Shown here: one piece after another, positions 55,845 to 64,000 of the stretch
How the letters are laid out: each line of letters starts with the position of its first letter
How positions within the stretch are numbered: the first letter of the stretch is position 1
NCBI GenBank assembly: GCA_010671905.1
Contig: JAAHII010000001.1
Coordinates: 3,472,001 to 3,536,000, forward strand
Direction: 5' to 3'
DNA: 64,000 nucleotides
From: Leptolyngbya sp. SIOISBB
GTDB lineage: Bacteria; Cyanobacteriota; Cyanobacteriia; Phormidesmidales; Phormidesmidaceae
Made by a program: the position numbers and the translations under genes
Notes under the pieces: generated by a model
The model's input: only the letters and a program-made list of their open reading frames with translations
Told to the model about the DNA's origin: nothing
Databases searched by the model: none

Positions 55845-56059
55845 CAGGTTCAGAGTTTTGAATTATGAATTATGAATTATGAATTTTGAATTCTTTTAAT
55901 CAGCCGCCAACTCAAAACTCAAAACCAAGAACTTGTAACTTTTCCCTCCCCCACTCTCCCCATCTCCCCCACTCCCCACATCACTCCTACTCCACCCTCC
56001 TACCCATCCACTCCCCACTCTCCCCATCTCCCCCACTCCCCATCTCCCCACTCTCCCTC
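55845..56059. repeat. Low-complexity spacer: ATGAATT repeats and a C/T-rich tract
   Basis: ATGAATT is repeated four times from about 55863, followed by about 130 bp of CTCCCC/CATC simple sequence. A reading frame is open through it but has no coding character; it reflects the simple sequence. The tract separates two genes of the same apparent unit. Confidence 0.7.
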
Positions 56060-57697
56060 ATGCCCACCGCCCCACCCATCCAACGCACTACCGTCATTGT
56101 CGGCAAAGAAAGCACCGGCAAGTCTGAACTGGCCGCAGCGCTCACCGGGCGATCGCCCACCAGCACTAACATTCAGGGCTCGACGATCGCCTGCGAAACC
56201 TATCAGACCCGAGACGACGTCTTTATCGACACCCCCGGCATTCTCTTTCGCTCCGACACCGCCACCACCCGCACGGCTCTAGCCCAACTCCAGACCCATG
56301 ACCGGATTTTGTTAGTCGTTAAAGCGACCCATATGGATGAGGATCTAGCGGATTTGCTGCCGCTAGTGGTCGGGAAGCAAGGACTGGTGGTGGTCACCTT
56401 TTGGGATAAAGTGCTGCCCTCTGACTTCACCCAGCAGGTTTTGGGGCGTTGGGAGCAAACCTCGCAGGTGAAGTTTATTCCTGCGGATGCTCGTCATTTA
56501 AGCCCGGATCAGCGCCAGCAGATTTTCGAAGGATTGCAGACTCCGTTCACCTTTTCCCCACAATGGCAACCGATTCCGGCGGGCTGGCGGATCGAGCCTG
56601 CGCCCACTTGGTTGGAACATCCCCGCTGGGGTGGAGTGCTGGCCATCTTATTATTGCTGTTGCCGGCGGTCATTGCCGTCTGGGTCGCTAATGGCGTTGC
56701 CGGCCTGCTCGATCCGCTGATCCAAACGGGTTTAGCCCCGCTGGTCAATGTCCTATCTCAGGCACCCTCGCTACTAGAGGCAATTTTGATTGGCCGCTAT
56801 GGCCTAGTGACGATGGGGCCGCTGTTGTTTGTCTGGGCAGTGCCGACGGTGATTCTGTATGCCCTGTTTTTAGGTGCTTATAAAGCCAGTGGTTTAGTGG
56901 AACGCATTACCGTGGCGTTGCATCCACTCCTGAGACCGTTTGGCCTCTCTGGGCGAGATTTGGTGCGGGTGATTATGGGGTTTGGCTGCAATGTACCTGC
57001 CGTGATCAGCACTCGCGCCTGTTCCAATTGCTCTCGGCAGACCTGTGTGAGTGCGATCGCTTTTGGCTCCGCCTGTTCCTACCAGTTTGGGGCCACCCTG
57101 GGGGTCTTCAGCGCCGCCAATTTACCGGGTTTAGTCGTGCCCTATCTGGGCTACTTAACCCTAACCACCCTGATCTACACCCGCCTAATTGCACCTAAAG
57201 CCGCCCGCTCAGCCCGCAACACCTTGATGATCGAACAGCGCACCTTTCTGGAAGTGCCCCGCTGGTCGGCCATCTGGCGCGAAACCCAGGGCACTCTCAG
57301 CCAGTTTTTTACCAACGCGATTCCCATTTTCTTGGTAATTACAGTGATTGCCTCGGTGTTGGACTGGTTTGGCCTCATCACCGCTTTGGCCGGATTAATT
57401 AATCCTTTGATGGGACTGTTTAATCTGCCCCCCGAAGCGGCTGTACCCGTGATTTTGGCCTCCATTCGCAAAGACGGACTGCTGCTCTTTGCCGAACCAA
57501 ACACCCTGGCGGTACTCACCCCCCTGCAAATCTTGACGGGTGTGTACCTGGCTGGGGTGTTGCTGCCCTGTCTGGTCACTGCTCTCACCATCGCTCGCGA
57601 ACAGTCGGTGCGGTTTGCGGTGGGGTTGATGGCTCGTCAGGCGATCGCCGCGATCGCGTTTTCGATGCTGTTGGCCTGGGGAGGCGGCTGGTTGTAA
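56060..57697 (+). CDS. FeoB-like GTPase membrane transporter
   Basis: 545 residues from ATG 56060. A short G-domain carries the P-loop VGKESTGKS (14-22) and G3 DTPG; the G4 motif is TFWDK rather than NxxD. The membrane part keeps FeoB features: MGFGCNVPAVISTRACSN (GxGCxxP) and Gate-like segments separated by many helices. It is shorter than FeoB (about 770 residues) and lacks FeoA. Given its Zur-type box and flavoprotein partner it may carry zinc rather than iron, which is inference. Its last codons recur at 58615. Confidence 0.85.
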   Translation: MPTAPPIQRTTVIVGKESTGKSELAAALTGRSPTSTNIQGSTIACETYQTRDDVFIDTPGILFRSDTATTRTALAQLQTHDRILLVVKATHMDEDLADLLPLVVGKQGLVVVTFWDKVLPSDFTQQVLGRWEQTSQVKFIPADARHLSPDQRQQIFEGLQTPFTFSPQWQPIPAGWRIEPAPTWLEHPRWGGVLAILLLLLPAVIAVWVANGVAGLLDPLIQTGLAPLVNVLSQAPSLLEAILIGRYGLVTMGPLLFVWAVPTVILYALFLGAYKASGLVERITVALHPLLRPFGLSGRDLVRVIMGFGCNVPAVISTRACSNCSRQTCVSAIAFGSACSYQFGATLGVFSAANLPGLVVPYLGYLTLTTLIYTRLIAPKAARSARNTLMIEQRTFLEVPRWSAIWRETQGTLSQFFTNAIPIFLVITVIASVLDWFGLITALAGLINPLMGLFNLPPEAAVPVILASIRKDGLLLFAEPNTLAVLTPLQILTGVYLAGVLLPCLVTALTIAREQSVRFAVGLMARQAIAAIAFSMLLAWGGGWL

Positions 57698-57710
57698 CAG
57701 ATGCTGACGG

Positions 57711-58169
57711 CTACTCGGCCTCTGTATCAGGTTGCAGCTCATTCAAAACCAAAACTGTCAAATCTCGAACCAAGGCTAGACGCACATCATTGGTCAGGAA
57801 AAACGTAGCGCCTCTTTGCATAGCAGTTGCAATCTGAATGGCGTCTGGAGTTCGTAGGTTTTCTGTCGCTCTCAACTGAGCTGCAACTTCGGCGACCTCA
57901 ACCGAGACTGGTACGGTAATCAAGTTTTCTTGGGCAAGGACAATATCACGATACTGCTCAGCAAGTTTTACATTCCCTGAGCGTAGTGGATGAACCAAAA
58001 CTTCTGTCAGTGTCAACGTCGAAGTGACAACTTGAAACTCGCCTCGACTCATTGCTCCGAAAAAGGCACGAACCAGCTCCAAATACGCCTCATTTTGCTC
58101 GATGAAGTAAATCAATGGTGCCGTATCTAAGCCCACCGTTTGCCCTTCTAGTTGAGTCAGCCATTCCAT
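57711..58169 (-). CDS. PIN-domain toxin
   Basis: 152 residues with PIN-domain acidic sites: VGLDTAPLIYFIEQNE, STLTLTEVLVHPL, NLRTPDAIQIATAM and FLTNDVRLALV. It overlaps the antitoxin gene upstream by 13 bp. Reads toward the FeoB-like gene; a second copy of that gene's 3' end lies on the far side of the pair. Confidence 0.9.
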   Translation of the reverse strand: MEWLTQLEGQTVGLDTAPLIYFIEQNEAYLELVRAFFGAMSRGEFQVVTSTLTLTEVLVHPLRSGNVKLAEQYRDIVLAQENLITVPVSVEVAEVAAQLRATENLRTPDAIQIATAMQRGATFFLTNDVRLALVRDLTVLVLNELQPDTEAE

Positions 58170-58372
58170 GAAGCACGTTCCTGATTAACGTACTCTTGAG
58201 CATCAAAACCACGCCAAATTTCTTTACCTAACCCCTCTAGTTCCATAATGCTATGGCTGGGCTTTACAGGCATACGATTACGCACCATTACAGCTAACTC
58301 TTCTAGCAGGCGCAGCTGCTCATTTGGGCTAAGAGCCTCAGCTTGACGACGGACATCTTGATAGCTGGACAT
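58157..58372 (-). CDS. Antitoxin of the PIN-domain toxin
   Basis: 71 residues (MSSYQDVRRQAEALSPNEQL, then RLLEELAVMVRNRM). The first half looks like the helical dimer region of small cyanobacterial antitoxins; the second half is flexible (ELEGLGKEIWRGFDAQEYVNQE). It overlaps the toxin gene by 13 bp, which supports the call. Confidence 0.8.
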   Translation of the reverse strand: MSSYQDVRRQAEALSPNEQLRLLEELAVMVRNRMPVKPSHSIMELEGLGKEIWRGFDAQEYVNQERASWNG

Positions 58373-58614
58373 GCTTCTTATTCAATGCTTTTAACGCTAA
58401 TCATGACACACTGCCCACGTAGCTCACATTCTCGTTGCGCCTACTTACCTTGCTTCCAGATTCGCAATTAACTCGTCGTCAGCAGTCCGTTCTGATCGGA
58501 AGTCGCGCTTGGCTGCCGCGATCGCTGCGGATTCCGATTGGGAGGCATGGAGACTAACATCGTGAGGTAGCTAAAAAGTACGGGGCTGTATGATGACGGG
58601 CTGCATCTTGGGGC

Positions 58615-58668
58615 GCGATCGCATTTTCGGTGCTGTTAGCCTGGGGAGGCAGCTGGCTAGCCAGATGA
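58615..58668 (+). pseudogene. Orphan copy of the FeoB-like 3' end
   Basis: AIAFSVLLAWGGSWLAR and stop, versus AIAFSMLLAWGGGWL at the end of the FeoB-like gene. About 50 bp of clear similarity; no further upstream part of the gene is present. It flanks the PIN toxin-antitoxin pair on the side opposite the parent gene. Confidence 0.75.
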
Positions 58669-58753
58669 GAGATAGCTGGCTGGCCAGTGATTTTACCGTT
58701 GTCAACCGTTTCAGAGCCGACAATTATTGATGACTCAACGGGTATCGCTCCCT

Positions 58754-59485
58754 TTAAACAGACTTAGCTTGCCCCTTAGAGCGCTGCCAACGTCCAGCCA
58801 GTAGTGCGATCGCACCCAGTCCGACTAATGCACCCGGTTCAGGCACCTGGGTGGCAATCATCCTTTGGCCAAACTGCTCACCTGCCCCTGGATCGTCCAG
58901 TAGCTGTGCCCGCGTACGGGTAAAGAACGCCACATCAAGATGGGGGCCAAAACCTACCGGCAGATCAGGAAACTCATCGCCAAAATCAGTCAGGTGAACA
59001 TGGGGAATGGGTTCTCCATCTGGAGTCAGCGGAGCCGCTGACCAAAAATTTAGCCCCGTTGCCCCAACAGGGTCCCCCGCTTCATCGAACAGAACCGTAT
59101 ATTCTCCAATATCAATGCCATTCGGCTCATTAAAAAAGCCATCTTGCAAAATCTCACCCGTTTGGGTATCGAAATTAAAGTTGAACCCGGCATAGGTGAG
59201 GTGGTTATCCTCAAACGCTTGAATCAGATTGCCTTGCGGATCAAAGAAGGAAATATCAAAAGCGTCTAAATCATCACCTCGCACAATCCCGTCTTCATAG
59301 GTTTGGGTGTCGTCGTAGCTAAATTGTCCCTCAGCGCTATAACCCAGAATTTGCCCTGTCCATGAAAGGCGAAAGGTGACCGCCTGGGCTGGAGCCAGAG
59401 TGCCTAGACTCAGGGTCGTGCCGATGGCGATGGCGACCCCCGTCTTGCCGGTCAAAGAAACGATTGACTTACCAAAACTGGACAT
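58754..59485 (-). CDS. PEP-CTERM secreted protein behind a Zur-type box
   Basis: 243 residues: a signal peptide (VAIAIGTTLSLGTLAPAQA, about residues 16-34), a beta-rich central part with TYAGFNFNFDTQTGEILQDG and HVHLTDFGDEFPD, and the PEP-CTERM anchor VPEPGALVGLGAIALLAGRW. An exosortase-type system should process it at the surface. A Zur-type box lies 23 bp before the start. Whether it binds metal is unknown; the HVH pair is suggestive only. Confidence 0.88.
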   Translation of the reverse strand: MSSFGKSIVSLTGKTGVAIAIGTTLSLGTLAPAQAVTFRLSWTGQILGYSAEGQFSYDDTQTYEDGIVRGDDLDAFDISFFDPQGNLIQAFEDNHLTYAGFNFNFDTQTGEILQDGFFNEPNGIDIGEYTVLFDEAGDPVGATGLNFWSAAPLTPDGEPIPHVHLTDFGDEFPDLPVGFGPHLDVAFFTRTRAQLLDDPGAGEQFGQRMIATQVPEPGALVGLGAIALLAGRWQRSKGQAKSV

Positions 59486-59508
59486 CGAGAAAACCTCAAT
59501 CCCTAATT

Positions 59509-59525
59509 AGAATGATTATCATTCT
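59509..59525. promoter_or_regulatory. Zur-type box
   Basis: AGAATGATTATCATTCT, a 17-bp palindrome, identical to the hemB box. It is 23 bp before the PEP-CTERM gene and 181 bp before hisI. Confidence 0.85.
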
Positions 59526-59706
59526 CACAATATGCGAATATACAGAGGTAGATATGAACTCTTTGTAAAGTTGGTGTCTGCAAATTTAAAGCAAACCGAA
59601 ACAAGGCTGCCGCAGTTCCCCAATCAATCGCCAATCAACGCCCTCAGGTTCAACTGAGGCAACTTATTTGCGCTAGACCTGATTTGTCATTGTTACTCTC
59701 TGTCCT

Positions 59707-60192
59707 ATGTCATCTCCATTTGTTGCCCGTACCTCGGTTGAAGCTGTCGAAGAAGGCATGTTCTTGGCTCCTAAGTTTGATGCCCATGGGCTGATCCCCG
59801 TTATCACCACGGATGCTGCAACCGGTGAGGTGCTGATGCATGCCTATATGAATGAAGCCGCCTTGTTAAAAACCTTGGAAACAGGTGAAGCCCACTACTA
59901 CAGCCGCAGCCGTCAGCAGCTCTGGCACAAGGGAGCCACCAGTGGACTGGTGCAGACCGTGCAGCAATTGTTGATTGATGATGACCAGGATTGTTTGTGG
60001 ATGAAGGTTACGGTGGCTGGGTCAGGAGCCAGTTGCCATGTGGGCTATCGCTCTTGCTTTTACCGCCAGATTTCCCCTGGTGTGGGGCGGCTTGAGGCTG
60101 ATCAGCCGGTGGCGCTAGCGCTGACGGAACCGGCCAAAACGTTTGACCCCATCGCCGTTTATGGGGATGCGCCCAATCCGACTCAACTTTGA
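59707..60192 (+). CDS. hisI: Phosphoribosyl-AMP cyclohydrolase, second copy type
   Basis: Histidine pathway enzyme, 161 residues without the HisE domain. Motifs: [37 protein letters not shown], the metal-binding D-x-D-x-D as DDDQD, and the Cys loop [14 protein letters not shown]. The usual DCDGD Cys is replaced by Asp while two Cys of the CHxGxxSCF loop remain, a change reported in Zur-controlled HisI copies. Located between a Zur-type box and the CcmM-like gene, 15 bp upstream of it. Confidence 0.93.
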   Translation: MSSPFVARTSVEAVEEGMFLAPKFDAHGLIPVITTDAATGEVLMHAYMNEAALLKTLETGEAHYYSRSRQQLWHKGATSGLVQTVQQLLIDDDQDCLWMKVTVAGSGASCHVGYRSCFYRQISPGVGRLEADQPVALALTEPAKTFDPIAVYGDAPNPTQL

Positions 60193-60207
60193 ACCAAGGA
60201 AGATACT

Positions 60208-61154
60208 ATGCCGCTGCGTCATCAACCCGCTCCGCCCACACCCTGGGATAGCGATCTAGATCAGCCCAACATTGCCGCATCTGCCTATGTCCATCCCCAG
60301 TGCAGTCTGATTGGGGATGTGCGCCTAGGCGAAAATGTCATCGTTGCCCCTAATACCTCCATTCGGGCAGACGAAGGAGCTCCCTTTACATTGGGGCGAA
60401 TACCAACATCCAAGATGGTGTGGTGATCCATGGGTTAGAGCAGGGGCGGGTCTTTGGCGATGACCAGCAAGCCTATTCAGTGTGGATTGGCGAAGGCACC
60501 TGCATTACCCACATGGCGTTGATTCACGGTCCGGCGTACGTCGGGAATGGGTGTTTTATTGGTTTTCGCTCGACAGTGTTTAATGCCCAGGTAGGCCACG
60601 GGTGCATTGTAATGATGCATGCCCTGATTGAGAATGTCGAGGTTCCCCCCGGCAAGTATGTGCAATCGGGAGCGGTGATTACGAATCAGCAGGCCGCCGA
60701 TCGCCTACCGGATGCTAACGAGAGCGATCGCACCTTCTCTCACCACGTGGTCAAAATCAACCAAGCTTTACGGGCTGGGTATCGCTGTGCCGACGATGGC
60801 ATCTGCGCCACCCCTTTGCCGAATTCGGCCTCCGGTAATGGCTCTAGTAATGGCACTCGGGCGATGCATCAAAATGGCCAGGCGTCTCACCCGCTACAGG
60901 CAGACATCGTAGACACCATCCGGCAACAACTTCGTCAGGGAAACCATATTGGCCTGGAATTTGCCGATGCCCGGCGATTTAAGGTGGGTTCTTGGCAGAG
61001 CGGTCCGGCGATCGCTAGCACCCATGAAGCCCAGGTACTGACCCAGGTGGAGCAGTTCTTAACGGATCACCCCAGCGACTATGTGCGTTTGCTGGGCATT
61101 GACCCCAAAGCAAAGCAGCGTCAATTAGAGCAAATGATTCAGAAGCCGGAGTGA
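60208..61154 (+). pseudogene. Short CcmM-like gamma-carbonic anhydrase, frameshifted
   Basis: Gamma-carbonic anhydrase domain with left-handed beta-helix followed by one RbcS-like (SSUL) domain. From ATG 60208 the frame reads SAYVHPQCSLIGDVRLGENV and [13 protein letters not shown]; one base is missing near 60395 in GGGG, and the other frame continues [33 protein letters not shown] and the SSUL domain ([30 protein letters not shown]). The three zinc His (IHG, THM, IHGP) are all present. Standard CcmM has three or more SSUL domains. It follows hisI by 15 bp. The 3' end recurs at 62221-62361. Confidence 0.85.
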
Positions 61155-61280
61155 GTTTCAAACAACAGATTCTTTATCAGTGAGCTGGTTTGAGCTTTTG
61201 AATTCCGCATCAACCGCTTCCACTAGCGCTACGAAGCGTTGCTCAACAATGCAATCAAACAACCACGTTACGCTGCATCA

Positions 61281-61676
61281 TCACGGAATGAAAATCCGTC
61301 TTGCACCCATGTAGTTGGCAATGTAAACCGCAATTTCAACAATTCGCTCAACACAGCGATCTCGATAACTTGAATCGTTTAGGATCTGATCAGCACTGCC
61401 AATAGTCACCACTGGCAAAGAATCTGGAGCATTTTCTTCGCGCATCACCTGCTCCAGCGAATCTTCATCTTTCATGCTGCGATTTGCGGTGAGCAGGATC
61501 ATCTGATTTTTCTGCGCTATTCGCCAAACAACTCTATCGTTGCTATCGATCGCTAATCCCACTTCCTCAAACATAACGAAGCGAATGGGAACAACATCAA
61601 GCCAACCTTGTCCAGCAATACTCCCCAGCAGAATCCGTGCATGTCCCTTCAAATTGTGATCAATCAAAAAAATCAC
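61281..61676 (-). CDS. DUF5615-family PIN-like toxin
   Basis: 131 residues from GTG 61676 (IFLIDHNLKGHARILLGSIA). DUF5615 traits: an early Asp (LIDHNL), RIAQKNQMILLTANRSMKDE and DSLPVVTIGSADQIL. Paired with DUF433 as toxin and antitoxin. A longer frame extends to 61793 but enters the antitoxin's C-terminal region and is not the real start. Lies between the CcmM-like gene and a copy of its 3' end. Confidence 0.85.
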   Translation of the reverse strand: MIFLIDHNLKGHARILLGSIAGQGWLDVVPIRFVMFEEVGLAIDSNDRVVWRIAQKNQMILLTANRSMKDEDSLEQVMREENAPDSLPVVTIGSADQILNDSSYRDRCVERIVEIAVYIANYMGARRIFIP

Positions 61677-62049
61677 GGCTGCAACTAGTGATGTGCCTTG
61701 GATGCCTGAAGTTTTTCCCACGCAGCTTCCAATCCAGGTGGGGGGGGGCAAGGGTGGAAATCCGAGCAGCCCGCTCACGATTCTGCTTTTCATAGTATTG
61801 TCGAAGCTCTTCAGTCTCTTGAAGGACTTGTTGATACTCAGCTTCTACTTCTGCACGATGCTTCTCGATGTAAGATAACGCCACATCAATTTGCGCTTTC
61901 GTTAGGTCAAATAAGCCCTGAATAAACTTGGGAGGATATTGAGCCGTCACGTAGTCCATCACATCGTAAAGGGTAATGCGGGTGCCTGATATTGTCAGTC
62001 CTCTCTCTGTGCGGATGACGGCTACTTGATCATTGGATGCCAAAGTCAC
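61660..62049 (-). CDS. DUF433-family antitoxin with a C9 tract
   Basis: About 120-129 residues. The DUF433 fold is clear: RTERGLTISGTRITLYDVMD, YVTAQYPPKFIQGLFDLTKA and QIDVALSYIEKHRAEVEAEY. Near the end a run of nine C on the coding strand (61740-61748) changes frame. As read it ends SCSRDFFD at 61660; with one more C it ends PPPPGLEAAWEKLQASKAHH at 61685, which looks native. The tract may be a sequencing error or a slip site. Confidence 0.85.
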   Translation of the reverse strand: MTLASNDQVAVIRTERGLTISGTRITLYDVMDYVTAQYPPKFIQGLFDLTKAQIDVALSYIEKHRAEVEAEYQQVLQETEELRQYYEKQNRERAARISTLAPPHLDWKLRGKNFRHPRHITSCSRDFFD

Positions 62050-62220
62050 AGCATAACCTCCTAGGATCGGCCCACCTCAATCGTATCTTATAGAGAAAGA
62101 GGGGCTTGTCTCATAAAGAAAAAGGGGCTTGCTTCCACGAGATCCGTGCAGGTATAACTCTGCCGAGGACTAAGCGATCAGGTAAAGGAAATAGTCTTTA
62201 GGTATCAGCCCCCTCCCTCT

Positions 62221-62361
62221 GCGATCGCCCATGAAGCCCAGGTACTCACCCAGGTGGAGCAGTTTTTGGCGAATCATCCCAATTACTATGCCCGGTTGCT
62301 GAGCATTGCTCCTAAAGCAAAACAGCGTCAGTTGGAGCGCATGATTCAGAAGCCAGAGTGA
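62221..62361 (+). pseudogene. Orphan copy of the CcmM-like 3' end
   Basis: Reads [46 protein letters not shown] and stop: 46 codons in intact frame, closely matching the end of the CcmM-like gene ([26 protein letters not shown]). Nothing upstream belongs to the gene; the 160 bp before it, back to the DUF433 start, hold no gene. Confidence 0.9.
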
Positions 62362-62437
62362 GCCTGAAAGATCAAATCCTGTACCATAGTGTGCTTTGTA
62401 GAATTTGTGAATTCTGTTAACACCATCTTTCCGTTAA

Positions 62438-62484
62438 CACCGCCTATCTCACTGCTGCAGCTAACAGCAGTGAGATAGGCGGTG
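62438..62484. terminator. Perfect 20-bp stem hairpin, candidate terminator
   Basis: CACCGCCTATCTCACTGCTG (62438-62457) pairs perfectly with 62465-62484 across a 7-base loop. It lies 64 bp past the end of the znuB gene. No T-run follows, so it would not be a classical intrinsic terminator; processing site or barrier between convergent units are alternatives. Confidence 0.55.
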
Positions 62485-62547
62485 CGCCAAGACTACTAAG
62501 ATAAGATGGGTATTCGTGATACTTGCAACATCCGATTCATTGAATGG

Positions 62548-63387
62548 CTAGACCCGCAAACGGAATCTCATCTTGCCCAGGCCCTGTTTCAGGAGCAAAC
62601 TGAGCAAATAGACGGCTCCAGCAACAAGAATAATCGTTGCGCCGGAGGTGAGATTGAACAAATAGGAGAGCCACAGCCCTGTCGTCGTAAACACTATCCC
62701 CAGCAGACTGGCCAGGACCATCATCTGCTTAATGTCCTGGACAAATTGGCCAGCGATCGCTGCGGGAATGGTTAACAGAGCAATCACCATAATCAATCCC
62801 ACCACCTGCATCACCATCACGACGGTCAGGGCGATCGCTGCCACCAGCGTGAGGTACAGGGCATCCACCGGAATGTTGCGGGTGGTGGCAAAAACAGGAT
62901 CAAAGGAAATGGCCAACAACTCTTTATAAAAGAGAATAACCATTGCGCCAATCATCAGGTTAAGGATGAGCATAATGATTAACTCCTGGCGGGGAACTGT
63001 GAGGATACTGCCAAAGAGATAGCTTATTAAATCCGCTTTGTAGCCCTGGGTTAAATCAATGGCAATAATGCCCACTGCCATACCGATGGCCCACATTACC
63101 CCGATAATTGTATCGGCCCGTTGTTGGGTCTTGCGCTCCACCCAGCCCATGCCCAGAGCCGCAGCCAGGGCAAACGCGATCGCTCCTAACACTGGATTAA
63201 CGCCAAAGAAATAGGCTAATCCAATACCCCCATAAGCAGCGTGGGCAATGCCCCCACTGATGAAAACAATGCGATTGACCACTACAAAAGGACCAATAAT
63301 GCCGCAGGCAATGCTCACCAGTATCCCGGCCAGGAGGGCATGACGCATAAAGTCAAATTGCAAAGCTTGTCCAATCGTTTCAATCAT
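62548..63387 (-). CDS. znuB: Zinc ABC transporter permease
   Basis: 279 residues from ATG 63387 (MIETIGQALQFDFMRHALLA), with about eight membrane helices and the ABC-3 metal-permease signature ISGGIAHAAYGGIGLAYFFG, then GIIAIDLTQGYKADLISYLF and [20 protein letters not shown]. Could carry Zn or Mn; the zinc context favours Zn. It overlaps the ATPase gene by eight bases (ATGATTGA), so both are translated as a unit. The binding protein ZnuA should lie outside the window. Confidence 0.92.
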   Translation of the reverse strand: MIETIGQALQFDFMRHALLAGILVSIACGIIGPFVVVNRIVFISGGIAHAAYGGIGLAYFFGVNPVLGAIAFALAAALGMGWVERKTQQRADTIIGVMWAIGMAVGIIAIDLTQGYKADLISYLFGSILTVPRQELIIMLILNLMIGAMVILFYKELLAISFDPVFATTRNIPVDALYLTLVAAIALTVVMVMQVVGLIMVIALLTIPAAIAGQFVQDIKQMMVLASLLGIVFTTTGLWLSYLFNLTSGATIILVAGAVYLLSLLLKQGLGKMRFRLRV

Positions 63388-64000
63388 TATGGTGGTGAGA
63401 AAAAACGCGGTGAGGAACACCGTGGGCAATCAGATCCACGGGGCATTGATAGGTTTGCTCAATCATTTCCGGCGTAATTAACTTGTCATTGTGGTAAAAA
63501 AGGCGATGGTTGAGGCATCCCACCGTCTTAACGTAGGTGGAAACAGCACTTAAGTTATGGGAAATCATCACAATGGTCAGAAATTGATTGAGATCTGCCA
63601 GTAAGTCATAAATACTTTTCTGGACTTTACTATCCACGTTAGCGGTGGGTTCATCCAGGAGTAAAACATGGGGCTCAGAAGCCAGGGCCCGCGCAATATA
63701 AACTCGCTGCCGCTCGCCGCCGGATAGCTGACCGATGGGACGCTCTCGTAATGCCAGCATGCCGACCTGCTCCAGGCTGCGAGTGACCATACTCTCATCC
63801 TTGCGGTTATACCGTCTCAGCAAAGGGCGTTTACCTGAGCGTCCCATGCGAACTACATCCTCCACCCGAATGGGAAACTCCCGATCGAATTCCAGGAGTT
63901 GGGGCACATAGCCCAGGTATTTTCGGCCCTGAGACACCGGGCGACCCATGATTTTGACTTCTCCGCTATTGGGTGAAATCAGCCCTAACAAAACCTTCAA
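63380..64000 (-). CDS. znuC: Zinc ABC transporter ATPase (5' end outside window)
   Basis: 206 residues visible; the Walker A motif lies beyond the right edge. Present are the Q-loop (VPQLLEFDREFPIRVEDVV), the signature LSGGERQRVYIARAL, Walker B VLLLDEPTANVD and the H-loop IVMISHNLSA. The C terminus ends HRVFSHHHND. ZnuC-type ATPases have a late His-rich end, which fits. Energises uptake through the overlapping permease gene. Confidence 0.92.
   Translation of the reverse strand: MKVLLGLISPNSGEVKIMGRPVSQGRKYLGYVPQLLEFDREFPIRVEDVVRMGRSGKRPLLRRYNRKDESMVTRSLEQVGMLALRERPIGQLSGGERQRVYIARALASEPHVLLLDEPTANVDSKVQKSIYDLLADLNQFLTIVMISHNLSAVSTYVKTVGCLNHRLFYHNDKLITPEMIEQTYQCPVDLIAHGVPHRVFSHHHND

Noticed and set aside
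55886-56059. N-terminal extension of the FeoB-like gene
   Set aside because: The extension translates a CTCCCC/CATC simple-sequence tract; the family N terminus begins at the ATG at 56060.
61677-61793. N-terminal extension of the DUF5615 toxin
   Set aside because: The added residues are the antitoxin C-terminal region read in another frame because of the C9 tract; the family starts at the GTG at 61676.

Overview
The window looks like a chromosomal segment from a cyanobacterium, probably a filamentous Leptolyngbya-like form (the genus is a guess). The evidence is the very frequent HIP1-type GCGATCGC octamers, an SmtA/SmtB metallothionein pair, a CcmM-like carboxysome protein, a PEP-CTERM protein, Uma2 nucleases and a D27-like carotenoid isomerase homologue. 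No rRNA, tRNA, phage block or CRISPR array was seen.

Layout. 1-16 kb is ordinary chromosome: a ClC channel, a PmbA/TldE-like protein, a LysR regulator divergent from a TauE exporter, small enzymes, an AraC regulator, a TPR protein, a decayed histidine phosphatase, a D27-like protein, a dead IS1634-type transposase, a CAP-domain repeat protein, an unusual signal peptidase homologue and an orphan ureC. 16.3-25 kb handles metal excess: the divergent smtA/smtB pair, a second metal-sensing ArsR and a CDF-type efflux protein. 20-64 kb is a zinc-starvation island. Eight near-palindromic Zur-type boxes (core TGATAATnATTATCA or AATGATnATCATT) sit 13-85 bp upstream of start codons. The genes behind them encode COG0523/CobW GTPases, two WD40 proteins, Mg-type HemB, a second ThrRS, a second HisI, a short CcmM-like gamma-carbonic anhydrase, two flavoproteins, a FeoB-like transporter, a PEP-CTERM protein and a small unknown protein. 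ZnuB and ZnuC close the window. A dead zur-like gene lies behind one of these boxes.

How it fits together. The island reads as a zinc-sparing programme: import zinc (ZnuBC, perhaps the FeoB-like protein), hand it on (COG0523 proteins) and make spare copies of zinc-dependent enzymes. SmtA, the CDF pump, an NicO-type exporter and a tiny Cys-rich peptide behind an ArsR gene would act when metals are in excess.

The most unusual structural signal is recurrent. Five modules (VapBC-type twice, Uma2, HepT/MntA, DUF5615/DUF433) each sit between the 3' end of a neighbouring gene and a second, partial copy of that same 3' end in direct orientation. A similar 3'-end remnant of a cobW-like gene occurs twice within a dispersed repeat. 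Several genes carry single frameshifts, many in homopolymers (A7, G5, G4, C9). These may be real decay or base-calling errors, and the raw data would have to settle which.
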